Positions 48,273 through 56,557 of a stretch of DNA of 64,000 bases are shown one piece after another. Source of the DNA: UBA12088 sp041920275 (GTDB lineage Bacteria; Patescibacteriota; Minisyncoccia; Phycocordibacterales; UBA12088); the NCBI GenBank assembly GCA_041920275.1, contig JAYRSE010000007.1, positions 22,796-86,795 on the forward strand. Direction: 5' to 3'. The stretch's first letter is position 1. Each line of letters begins with the position of its first letter. The translations under genes and the position numbers were made by a program. A model generated the notes under the pieces. It was not told the DNA's origin. It made no database searches and was given only the letters and a program-made list of their open reading frames with translations.

Positions 48273-48338
48273 GGTTGTGGTGGTTATGTGGGAAGTAATG
48301 AACGACGTCGACCAAACTTTCGTCGTTAACTCATCAAC

Positions 48339-48367
48339 ATTATCATGCAAACGCATGTGTGACACAA
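48339..48367 (-). promoter_or_regulatory. Promoter of the histone-like peptide gene
   Basis: TTGTGT (48362-48367), 17-base spacer, GATAAT (48339-48344), start near 48332. Confidence 0.45.
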
Positions 48368-48387
48368 TGCACAATCGATAGCATGAG

Positions 48388-48396
48388 TGTGGATAA
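48388..48396 (-). promoter_or_regulatory. Perfect DnaA-box sequence
   Basis: TTATCCACA on the minus strand, five bases before the first TTCGACGTCGA repeat. A single box; alone it does not mark an origin. Confidence 0.5.
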
Positions 48397-48400
48397 GTGC

Positions 48401-48489
48401 TTCGACGTCGATGTGTGTTTAGCGTGCCACACTGCCTGTTCGACGTCGATACTTTACATGGTCATTTCGACGTCGAAAGACGTTTAGCG
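48401..48489. repeat. Array of TTCGACGTCGA palindromes with GTTTAGCG partners
   Basis: TTCGACGTCGA occurs at 48401-48411, 48439-48449 and 48466-48476. The first and third are each followed after exactly five bases by GTTTAGCG (48417-48424, 48482-48489), so a 24-base composite unit is repeated 65 bases apart. The array lies upstream of the histone-like gene. Another TTTCGACGTCGAA lies in the AbrB-like gene near 50236. Confidence 0.75.
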
Positions 48490-48808
48490 CTTATGTAGCT
48501 TCGATAATTTGCCTTGCTTATATAAGTACTTCCACTGCGTTCGTATCCATGACCATGGATTGCTTCGCTGCGGCTCGGAAAGACGACGATGGACCGAACG
48601 GTGGGTCGCGAATGGTGTGCACCTGTACATACTTCCACGCAATCGTCCGTCTTCGCGAGGAGCGTAACCGCAGTGGAGCGATGTGGCGACACGGGGTCGT
48701 CGCAGCCTCATTTCTTCACACGAGCCGAGTTAAGAGATCCGGGTCGTCGTTTCGCAAGTTTGTACTCGGAGAGTGCGGTTGCAGCGGGTAACGCGATCGA
48801 TCACCACT
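48490..48808. other. Non-coding stretch between the repeat array and murB
   Basis: Contains a TATATAAG stretch near 48522 and the palindrome TCCATGACCATGGA near 48546, then GC-rich sequence with several open frames lacking start signals. I see no supportable gene. It resembles, in general character only, the stretch at 45098-45239. Confidence 0.4.
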
Positions 48809-49861
48809 TTATGAAACGGTGTCGAAACCTGCGGGCGGTCGCGCGATGCAGACCTCCGGTTCAATATGTATCGCGGTACGCCGCTTCACATCGTCCTCAA
48901 TATCCCGCGCAAGCGCAAGGAGGTCATTTGCGGTACCCCCACCGTAATGCACAAGCACAAGCGCATGAGCATCCCAAGTACCGACCGAACCCACACGCTT
49001 CCCTTTCCATCCAAGAGTCTCGAGCAGCCATGCAAGAGGGATCTTGACTCGCACATCATCCACCGGGTACTGCGGTACCGGCTGTTTGAGCCATTGCTCA
49101 ATGACCTGAATGGAAGACCTGCTCACCACCGGATTCTTAAAGAATGAACCCGCGGTACCCACCGAAGCGAGGTCCGGGAATTTCCTACCTCGTATTTCAC
49201 GAAGCGCCTCACGCACTTCAAGCGGACTTTGCGGCGCCTTGTTCGCAAATCGCTCCGCCAGATCTTTATACTCGATCACCGGCGCATGATGTGTTCTCAT
49301 GCGGTAGGCAACACGAGTGACGATGTACGACATGCCTTCCGCATGTTTAAAAATGCTGTCTCGATACCCGAACGCACACGCACTCGGCGACAAGATATGA
49401 AGCGCCTCATCTCGACGATCGTAGACCTCCACCCAGTCGATACGATCACTTACGGAGACGCCATAACAACCCACATTTTGAACCGGTGTGGCACCGACAC
49501 TGCCGGGCACGTAGGAGAGATTTTCCAAACCCCAAAAACCCTGCGAGACGGTCTCTTCCACAAGCGCATCCCAGCGCATGCCGGCACCCGCCACAACTCG
49601 CGCATCACCTTTGGTGTCCTCTTTGTACTCGGTACCTGCAATGGCGATATGAATCACCAGGCCGGGCCAACCTTCTTCGGTAAAGAGCGTGTTGGACCCG
49701 CCACCGAGCACCCACACCGGCAGACGCTTTTCTTTTGCGAAAGCCATCGCTTCGCGGAGATCGGCTATGGAATATACCGAAACATAAAAACGTGCCACAC
49801 CACCGAGGCGTAGCGTCGTGAGTTCCGCAAGGGAGACATTTTCGAGTACCTGCATGAACAT
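48809..49861 (-). CDS. murB: UDP-N-acetylenolpyruvoylglucosamine reductase MurB
   Basis: A 350-residue flavoenzyme forming UDP-MurNAc, the second committed step of peptidoglycan synthesis. LTTLRLGGVARFY (start of the FAD domain), VLGGGSNTLF, GLENLSYVPGSVGATPVQNVGCYG, and SVGTAGSFFKNPVV with the catalytic Ser are typical for type I MurB. The start is uncertain: MFMQVLENVSLAELTT at 49861 (or 49855) fits the family, but TGC-TATACT at 49952 would give a nearly leaderless start at ATG 49933 with a 24-residue basic extension. Confidence 0.93.
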   Translation of the reverse strand: MFMQVLENVSLAELTTLRLGGVARFYVSVYSIADLREAMAFAKEKRLPVWVLGGGSNTLFTEEGWPGLVIHIAIAGTEYKEDTKGDARVVAGAGMRWDALVEETVSQGFWGLENLSYVPGSVGATPVQNVGCYGVSVSDRIDWVEVYDRRDEALHILSPSACAFGYRDSIFKHAEGMSYIVTRVAYRMRTHHAPVIEYKDLAERFANKAPQSPLEVREALREIRGRKFPDLASVGTAGSFFKNPVVSRSSIQVIEQWLKQPVPQYPVDDVRVKIPLAWLLETLGWKGKRVGSVGTWDAHALVLVHYGGGTANDLLALARDIEDDVKRRTAIHIEPEVCIARPPAGFDTVS

Positions 49862-49951
49862 GACCGGTACCCCGTATGGAACGCCGGTGCGAGCTCCACG
49901 AAAAACTATTTTGTGAGTGCCGCGGCGCTCCATGCGAGGAGCCGTGCACGG

Positions 49952-49960
49952 AGTATAGCA
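49952..49960 (-). promoter_or_regulatory. Extended -10 TGC-TATACT of murB
   Basis: TATACT at 49952-49957, 18 bases before ATG 49933 and 90 before ATG 49861. Confidence 0.6.
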
Positions 49961-49978
49961 TGGTGCAGTAAGTGGGGC

Positions 49979-50057
49979 AAAACAGACACGTAAAATCCCC
50001 ACGAGGGGGATTTTACGCAGTTTTTCGTTAGGCAGAGTTTTGCACTCTGGCACTCAC
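49979..50057 (-). ncRNA. Candidate small RNA of about 78 bases upstream of murB
   Basis: A promoter (TTGCAT-16-TATACT with TGC) is followed by CAGAGT/ACTCTG arms and then a perfect 12-pair terminator stem (49990-50018, CGTAAAATCCCC and its complement) with a run of five T at 49979-49983. No start codon with a useful frame lies in it. murB has its own promoter after the terminator, so it is a separate short transcript or an attenuated leader. Confidence 0.6.
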
Positions 50058-50063
50058 CCCCAC

Positions 50064-50091
50064 AGTATAGCACAATTCCTTAAACATGCAA
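50064..50091 (-). promoter_or_regulatory. Promoter of the candidate small RNA
   Basis: TTGCAT (50086-50091), 16-base spacer, TGC-TATACT (50064-50072). Confidence 0.65.
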
Positions 50092-50145
50092 ATGGTGGTG
50101 ACTGTCGTGCCCCGCTACACTGTCGCACCAAAACACTACTGCCCG

Positions 50146-50190
50146 AAAAAACGGCGGAGGGGCACACAAAACATACTCCCCAACCTCCGC
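50146..50190 (-). terminator. Terminator of the AbrB-like gene
   Basis: GCGGAGG and CCTCCGC (50184-50190 and 50154-50160) enclose a 23-base loop with further pairing; six T follow on the minus strand (50146-50151). Confidence 0.65.
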
Positions 50191-50399
50191 TACTTTTTCT
50201 TCGAAGTCCGCAAGTCACTGATCATGATCGCGTCATTTCGACGTCGAACAATGACCTTCTGCCCATCTTTCCATTTCAGCTCACGCAAGAGATCGGGCGG
50301 CAAGACCACGGTCGTTGAACCATTCGCCTGTTCCTGTATCCTACGGATGGCATGCCCCTCCGCAGACACCCTCTCTTGCGCGCTCTTTTTTTCAGCCAT
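50190..50399 (-). CDS. SpoVT-AbrB-type DNA-binding protein
   Basis: A 69-residue protein. STTVVLPPDLLRELKWKDGQKVIVRRRNDAIMIS (about 28-60) is the swapped-hairpin barrel of AbrB/MazE proteins, with a basic end (RTSKKK). No toxin gene lies next to it, so it is more likely a transition-state type regulator than an antitoxin. A palindrome TTTCGACGTCGAA in its coding sequence equals the array at 48.4 kb, but it may be chance. Confidence 0.8.
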   Translation of the reverse strand: MAEKKSAQERVSAEGHAIRRIQEQANGSTTVVLPPDLLRELKWKDGQKVIVRRRNDAIMISDLRTSKKK

Positions 50400-50446
50400 A
50401 GTTTGGTGTACTTATTGCTCGTCTAAACCACCCACTCGGGTGCCGG

Positions 50447-52735
50447 CTACTGTTGAATCGGTGCCGATGCGCTTTGCACTTCGCGAATGAACGCATCCAT
50501 TTGATCCTTGAACTCGGGCTTTCGCTCAGCAACTCCGCGCAAGAGAGCGACCGCTTCGTTCACACGGCCGAGCTCACGATATGCCGCAGCGAGCGACACG
50601 ATCTCCTGCATGTTCTCGGGATCCTTCTCGACCCGCTGCTCCAAGATCTTGGAAGCGATGTCGTAGCGTTTCGCCTGCACCCATGCCATAAAGAGGCGCG
50701 AATCGTCGACCGCGGGTGTACCGAAGCGTTCCGTAAGCATGTCGACCGCTTCTTTGTCCCTACCGGTACGCACCAGTGCCGTGGCGTACAACCGCGCAAG
50801 ATCATCGAACTGCGGCGCCGACTCATACGCACGTTTGAAAAGCTCCATACCCTCCTCGCTCTTGCCGCGCAAGATACGCAGCTCACCGAGCTGCATGAGC
50901 GCGTGCTGCTTGGTGGGGGTAAGCTCCACCGCCCGCTCAAAGGCCTTTTCCGAATCTTCCAAACGTCCGGTGTTCGCAAGGAGCGAACCATGGAAAAGCC
51001 ACAGACGTGCCGACTCACCATTGCGCCCAAGCTCGCGTTCCATCTCGGATACGGCGAGGGTCACGAACGCGTCCTTGGTCGCCTGATCGATCCCCTGCGC
51101 GCGCGACATGTCCGCCGCACGTTGCACCAGCTGTTCACGCACCTCTTGCCTGCCAAGCGCATCTATCGCGAGCGCTTGTTTGTACTTCTCGAGCATCTCC
51201 TCGGGAGACTGTTCCACCACCGAACCATCGGCAAGTGCACGCTGCGGCACCAGTGCAGAGATCAGCAACCGCGAGGTGGTGATGCCCGGGATGTTCACGT
51301 ACCAGATCACAAACCCGCCGACCACTAGCGCCACCGGGAGCGCCACCGCCACGGCCGTCTGCTCGCTCATTTCGTGCTTTGTACACAGCGGTGCGTGCCC
51401 CTGGGTGACCCGCCAGTGCAGGTACGCAAGCACGCTCGCATACATGAAGTAGCTCACCAGGTTGTCGAAAACGAAGAGGTTGTGGAACATGTAGGCCGCA
51501 AGCAAGCCGGTCCACAGTGCGCGCTCCGTGGCGGAAAATTCATCATTGCGCTTTGATGCAAGTGCACGAATTGCTTGGAACGACACGAGCATGCGCCACG
51601 ACCAGGTGCGTTCACGCGGGTCGAGGAACCAGAGATGCACCACAAGAGCGAGAGGTACAAGAAGGTAGGTAATGAGGCCGAGGAAACCGGCGGAAATGAG
51701 CCAGTCGAAGAAGATGTTGTGCGTACGGTCGAACCACGGCTCCTCGCCATACATGTTGGGATCGTAATGCTTGGAAAACACGTATTCGTAGTTGTCCTGA
51801 CCCCAGCCTAAAATGGGGCGCTCTTTCACACCCTGCCATGCCATGCCCCAGTTCATGAAGCGCGCATGGACCGTGCCGGTCGAGAGTTCGATCTGGGTGA
51901 AGCGGCTGATGACCGGAGTGTTTTTTCCAAACTCGGTGTCGCGTATCGCGTACCCGCCACCAACGATCAGTGCGACAAGTACCAAACCGCCCAGTGCGAC
52001 CTTGCGCAACACGGGACGCTCACGCTCAAAGATCGCAATGAGAAGCGTGGTGATGAGCGCACCACCCAAAAAGCCGAGCACGGTACCGCGCGTGGCGGTG
52101 ATCACCATCGTGAGTATGTGCAAAAGCGCGATAAAGCCCATGAGAGCCTGGTGCCATGCGGCTCCACGCCACCGCACCATGAGCAGAAACGCAATGAAAA
52201 CATGGAAGAGCGTATATACCGCGAGATAGATCGGGTTGCCAAAGGTACCATCGATGCGAGGAAACACGAAGGAAGGAAGCACCTCAAACGCCGGCTTCAA
52301 GCCCACAAAGGCGATGATCACGCTCACGCCGAGCGAAGAGTACCAAAACGCATTCCATAATCGCTCAGTGGAGAGCATCACCGAAGCCACCACGAAGTAC
52401 GCAAAGACGTGGAGCAAGCCGACATACCCTTCCATGCGCTCGAAATTGCTCCAAAAACTCTTGAACGGATTGGCACTGAAGATGGTCGCCAAACCGACCG
52501 CAAGCATGAAGAGCGTCATTGAGGCAAGTACCCACGAAAAGCGTGGCCGGTACCGAGCGTCGAGCAGGGCGAGCAGCGTCCATCCCACGAGCGCCACTTC
52601 CACCAATATGCGAAACGTGAAGTTTTTGCCCGTGATATACGGGAAGAACATCGTAGCGGAGACAATAAAGGGAATAATGATCGGCACCGCAAAGAGAGCG
52701 CCGAGGGTCACCCAGCGAAGTGTTTGTTGTAGCAT
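50447..52735 (-). CDS. O-antigen ligase/polymerase-like membrane protein with TPR repeats
   Basis: A 762-residue protein. The first 440 residues contain about twelve helices with the Wzy_C region, ending in TRGTVLGFLGG and the loop RTHNIFFDWLISAGFLGLITYL. After the membrane part (last helix about 430-455) comes a periplasm-like domain with three or four TPR-type helix pairs (AFERAVELTPTKQHALMQLGELRI, AYESAPQFDDLARLYATALVRTG). It probably transfers or polymerises an envelope glycan. ATG 52735 is set by TGG-TATAGT ending six bases before it. Neighbours upstream (from 52.8 kb) are also envelope genes. Confidence 0.85.
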   Translation of the reverse strand: MLQQTLRWVTLGALFAVPIIIPFIVSATMFFPYITGKNFTFRILVEVALVGWTLLALLDARYRPRFSWVLASMTLFMLAVGLATIFSANPFKSFWSNFERMEGYVGLLHVFAYFVVASVMLSTERLWNAFWYSSLGVSVIIAFVGLKPAFEVLPSFVFPRIDGTFGNPIYLAVYTLFHVFIAFLLMVRWRGAAWHQALMGFIALLHILTMVITATRGTVLGFLGGALITTLLIAIFERERPVLRKVALGGLVLVALIVGGGYAIRDTEFGKNTPVISRFTQIELSTGTVHARFMNWGMAWQGVKERPILGWGQDNYEYVFSKHYDPNMYGEEPWFDRTHNIFFDWLISAGFLGLITYLLVPLALVVHLWFLDPRERTWSWRMLVSFQAIRALASKRNDEFSATERALWTGLLAAYMFHNLFVFDNLVSYFMYASVLAYLHWRVTQGHAPLCTKHEMSEQTAVAVALPVALVVGGFVIWYVNIPGITTSRLLISALVPQRALADGSVVEQSPEEMLEKYKQALAIDALGRQEVREQLVQRAADMSRAQGIDQATKDAFVTLAVSEMERELGRNGESARLWLFHGSLLANTGRLEDSEKAFERAVELTPTKQHALMQLGELRILRGKSEEGMELFKRAYESAPQFDDLARLYATALVRTGRDKEAVDMLTERFGTPAVDDSRLFMAWVQAKRYDIASKILEQRVEKDPENMQEIVSLAAAYRELGRVNEAVALLRGVAERKPEFKDQMDAFIREVQSASAPIQQ

Positions 52736-52741
52736 GGGACC

Positions 52742-52750
52742 ACTATACCA
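52742..52750 (-). promoter_or_regulatory. Extended -10 TGG-TATAGT of the O-antigen ligase gene (leaderless)
   Basis: Six bases to ATG 52735. Confidence 0.6.
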
Positions 52751-52836
52751 CGGGGCATGCCGACGTCGAAGACTTGACGTACGCGCGCGGGAGTGTGGCG
52801 CATACAAGCGCCACAATCTCCCCCGCCCTTCCACCG

Positions 52837-55800
52837 CTACAGCCCCGCACCCACCGCACGAGCAAGCGTCGCTATCGTTTTCGCCGCACCCGGCTCCACA
52901 CCCTTGCCACTTTGCAGCTCCGCACTCCTTGCTACGCTTTCGAGCACCACTTTCGCACTGATCACATTTCCTTTTCCACTCTTTTTGTAGAGCTGCTGTG
53001 CGAGCGTCACCCGCGCCAGGAACCACGTCTCGAGCGACGTTGCCATCTTCGCGTCCCGTATCGCTTCACGCAAGCCGACAAAGGAAACCTCATATGCCAT
53101 CCATGGCTCAAAGACCTCCCCGGAGGCAAGTGTGCGGTCCACATCACCATCACCGTCGTAGTCGTAGGCAAGCTTCGGCTCCCCACCCTCCTCCACGAAG
53201 AGCGAGCCCCTCGAAACGGCACGGACCGGAACCCGGTGCCAACGATACGGCACCATGTGATTCCCGCCCTCGTACTTATCGATCTCGAGCGTAAACTCAC
53301 CCTCATCCGTACCGTCAAGCGCGAGCTCGACCGGATCCGAGGAAAGAACCGCTCCGGCGTACTTCACATCCGCCCATTCTTCGTAATAACTGTTCGGTAT
53401 CTCCGCCTCGTAGTACCTGCCAAGGTCGGTCGGCGACTCACCGGTCACGCCGGTGTGCTTTCCACCACCACCATACAGGTGTATGTCGACCGGCGAATAC
53501 ACTCGCGCCTCGAAGCGCGGCGGTCGCTCCGTCTCCATGGTCGTGCTCAGGTGGAGTGGCACGTTCGGTAACCCCTTCAGGACCACCTGCTCGATGAGCA
53601 CCTGCGCCGGTGTTGTCGACAGTATGTTTCCATGTGCGTGATTCTCCTGCGTGAACTCGTTGTACCTCCGCATGTTGAGGTAGTATGTTTCATCCGCTTC
53701 CCCGCTCTCCGCCGATCTCGCGAGCACCGTTCCGTCTCCATCCATGTTTGCCAACCATTCGGTGCGGAGCGACTTGAGCGTGGTACCCGAGCTCGTACGC
53801 CTATCGTAGGCACTGTATGCGATACCGCGCGGTGTCCATAAGCCCGCACCCACCATCTGCACCACACGTACGCCCGCGGGGGCTTTCCACGTGTCCACGC
53901 CCGCATGCATCGCGGTACTTGAAGCAAGAAGTGGGGCGTTCAGCAGGTTTGGGTGCAGGTACCCCAAGGTCGAGAGCTCAGAGCGTGTGCCAAGCTCGCC
54001 GATGAGAAATTTGCGTAAATCCTCGTGCGCTGTGATGTTCCTGCCCGCCATGTCTTGCATAAGCGGAAGCGTGCGCACATTTTCAGACGCTTCCACGACC
54101 GGCTCCGTGAGGAGTGTCATCAAGTGTGGCGAGGGCAAAAGACCGTATGCGCCCGGCATATCCACGACCACATCGCGCAGCGTTTGCTGTGCGGGCATGT
54201 CCATGCCGTGGAGCATCTCGCGTAGCGCTTTCGGCGTACCCGCCTGCGGAGAAGCCACCAACACCAATGCGTCGATCTTCCCAAGGAGCGGATGGTCCGT
54301 CGCTTCAAGATACCTGAGCAAGTTCTTCGCGACCAGTCCGCCATTGCTGTGCGCCACGATCGTGACCTTTCCCGTGGGTGAACGTTCGGCAAGCCCCGTA
54401 AGCTCGGAAAGCAAGAACGGCACCGCACCTTCTCCCTCCGTGGGGAGCGGGGTAACGTACGACACTCTGCCTTCACCCAAGTCGCGCCCGTGCAGAAAGA
54501 GCTCATCCGTCGCCAAACGCCAATCGTACGGAAGCGCTTTCCATTCTTTGAGCGTACCTTCCGTAACGAGGTCGTTCATAAAACGGATCCACCCGCCATA
54601 CGCGTCCCCAAAAGAGCCGAGGCCGTCCACGGGGCGGATCTCGTCGATCACATCCCTTGTGTAGAGCGCGGTACTTTGGCTTGTGCCATCCTCGCGCATC
54701 GCAAGCGTGAGGATGTCTCCCGCAAGCACGCTCTCCCACCGCTTCTGCTCTTCCCCCTCTCCGTTCGCCGTGTACAACCTACTCCCCATGATGCCGGGCA
54801 GAAATGCTACCGAGGATACCGCGTCATCGGGCTCCCCGCCGACTCCATATGGCAAACCCTTGCCGTCGTTGTACAGCATCGCGACCTCTTCCGCGGTCAG
54901 TGCGCGGTTCCACACACCGACTTCGTCGACAAGACCATCAGTATACCGCGGAAGAATATTCCCGTTACCATCCCGAAATCTTCCAATTTCAAAAAAAGAA
55001 TTTTCGATTCCATGTGCATCACCGAAATCAACACCAGTACTTCCCACCAGTAAGCCATTTATATACAATTTCGCCTTTTGTGTTCCTGGGTCTACAACAG
55101 CTACAACATGATGGAATGATAGTGCAATGTCTTGTACGGGGAAAATTACAACATATTCGGAATTAGAGGCATAGTACAATCTCAAGATGTTCGTTCCATT
55201 ATCATGAACGTAATCGATATTAAAATATGTCCCACGATTCTCAGATTTTACCCACCGTGAGAGTATGGTATAGAAGTTATCATTGCTTGGATAATTATTT
55301 AGACGCACCCAAAATGAATATGAGAATGGAGCACTTGAACTCTCTGCTTCCATATCAGATTGATTTGCTGCCAAGTAAGAATGTTCTGCGGCGCGCAATT
55401 CAAGCGCCCTGTTTTGTACTCCCGAGCTTGAATGAGCATTCATGGATTGCAGATCACCTCCTCCGTGAACATCCTCTCGTACTCCGCTCTCCTCATCCAT
55501 CGGCCAATACGACACCAAGCCATTCAGCAACTCCTCGCTCGCACTGATCGCATCCGGTTGCTCACCCCCAGGCCCATCACCCTCGAAAAACGGCACATCT
55601 TCTGAAAATGTCGGCCCGTTCTCAGGGATCAAATGGTTGCCGTTCGGCGAGAGGTCATTGAAATCGTTTTCCATCCGCCAATAGCCCTCCAATCCCGGCT
55701 CACTGCCCGTAAGCACCCTCCGCATGTCCCGCCGTATCTCCTCCCCAGTCCGCGCAACCGACCATACCCGCACTTCGTCAATGAGGCCGTCAAAGAATCC

Positions 55801-56343
55801 GCCCGTCTTCGACCCCACACTCGTTGCACCGATCCTAAACGGAATATCACTTTCATGAATACTGTTTGGTGCCCCCTCAATTCTACCCAAGGACAAACCG
55901 TCGAGATAGAACTCAACCGTGCCACTACTCGCGGAATAAACCCCCGCAAGGTGGTGCCACTCTCGAACCGGTATGGCATGGTCAAGAGAAATCCATTTAT
56001 GCGAACTGCCATCTGATATGAGCACATTTATCTGTCCGGCATGCTCCGCATTGAGCGAGAGTGCATAACTTCGCTTATCTGAACCGGCATCACCATCATA
56101 TTTTCCGACAACAACCATATCCCGTTCAGTTTCCGCACTAACCTTGATCCACGCTTCCAATGTACTATCCGAGGCAACATCGAGACCTTGCTCACAGCAA
56201 TCCCGCACTTCCAAGTAGGTACGGTTTGCGGCAATGAGTTCGGAAGAAGTTGCATTTGATGCTGCGTACATGTGGGTCGGACTGATGCTCCACAACAGCG
56301 CAAGTACGTACAATAATTTATTTCTGTGAGTTTCCAGAAACAT
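52837..56343 (-). CDS. Very large secreted LamG-lipase (LCAT-like hydrolase)
   Basis: A 1168-residue exported protein: signal peptide (1-28), LamG-type concanavalin domain 1 (about 35-225, ends FDGLIDEVRVWSVART), LamG domain 2 (about 275-490, ends YTDGLVDEVGVWNRALTAEEV), then an alpha/beta-hydrolase (about 510-850). FLPGIMGSRLY is the oxyanion/lid start of LCAT-type lipases, VTIVAHSNGGLVAK carries the nucleophile Ser666 (A-H-S-N-G-G), and a later DGTV region gives Asp and His. Near the end DYDGDGDVDR is a calcium-loop. LCAT-like enzymes move or cleave acyl chains of phospholipids; a role in attacking a host's membrane is possible but unproven. The DNA around LamG 2 (54.9-55.3 kb) is notably AT-rich. 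Confidence 0.85.
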   Translation of the reverse strand: MFLETHRNKLLYVLALLWSISPTHMYAASNATSSELIAANRTYLEVRDCCEQGLDVASDSTLEAWIKVSAETERDMVVVGKYDGDAGSDKRSYALSLNAEHAGQINVLISDGSSHKWISLDHAIPVREWHHLAGVYSASSGTVEFYLDGLSLGRIEGAPNSIHESDIPFRIGATSVGSKTGGFFDGLIDEVRVWSVARTGEEIRRDMRRVLTGSEPGLEGYWRMENDFNDLSPNGNHLIPENGPTFSEDVPFFEGDGPGGEQPDAISASEELLNGLVSYWPMDEESGVREDVHGGGDLQSMNAHSSSGVQNRALELRAAEHSYLAANQSDMEAESSSAPFSYSFWVRLNNYPSNDNFYTILSRWVKSENRGTYFNIDYVHDNGTNILRLYYASNSEYVVIFPVQDIALSFHHVVAVVDPGTQKAKLYINGLLVGSTGVDFGDAHGIENSFFEIGRFRDGNGNILPRYTDGLVDEVGVWNRALTAEEVAMLYNDGKGLPYGVGGEPDDAVSSVAFLPGIMGSRLYTANGEGEEQKRWESVLAGDILTLAMREDGTSQSTALYTRDVIDEIRPVDGLGSFGDAYGGWIRFMNDLVTEGTLKEWKALPYDWRLATDELFLHGRDLGEGRVSYVTPLPTEGEGAVPFLLSELTGLAERSPTGKVTIVAHSNGGLVAKNLLRYLEATDHPLLGKIDALVLVASPQAGTPKALREMLHGMDMPAQQTLRDVVVDMPGAYGLLPSPHLMTLLTEPVVEASENVRTLPLMQDMAGRNITAHEDLRKFLIGELGTRSELSTLGYLHPNLLNAPLLASSTAMHAGVDTWKAPAGVRVVQMVGAGLWTPRGIAYSAYDRRTSSGTTLKSLRTEWLANMDGDGTVLARSAESGEADETYYLNMRRYNEFTQENHAHGNILSTTPAQVLIEQVVLKGLPNVPLHLSTTMETERPPRFEARVYSPVDIHLYGGGGKHTGVTGESPTDLGRYYEAEIPNSYYEEWADVKYAGAVLSSDPVELALDGTDEGEFTLEIDKYEGGNHMVPYRWHRVPVRAVSRGSLFVEEGGEPKLAYDYDGDGDVDRTLASGEVFEPWMAYEVSFVGLREAIRDAKMATSLETWFLARVTLAQQLYKKSGKGNVISAKVVLESVARSAELQSGKGVEPGAAKTIATLARAVGAGL

Positions 56344-56557
56344 ATGATGTGGTTTTTACTTAGTAAATTTTGATACATACTATCACGCAATAATGAAGTG
56401 AGGGTAGCGGTGCTATGTGGGTATCAAACCAAAGTCGAATACACCTGAGCGGTCTGCGCCCCCAACATAACGATCGCTGATATTTTCTACAGCGACATCA
56501 GCGCAGCATTGCCCTTGGCATCCATGTGCCGTATGCTTGAATCACTTTCAAAAACGC

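Noticed and set aside
48388..48489. Chromosomal origin of replication
   Set aside because: Only one DnaA box, no dnaA or dnaN gene and no AT-rich unwinding region beside it.
50190..50399. Antitoxin of a toxin-antitoxin pair
   Set aside because: The neighbouring genes are an O-antigen-ligase-like protein and murB; no PemK/MazF- or VapC-like toxin is adjacent.
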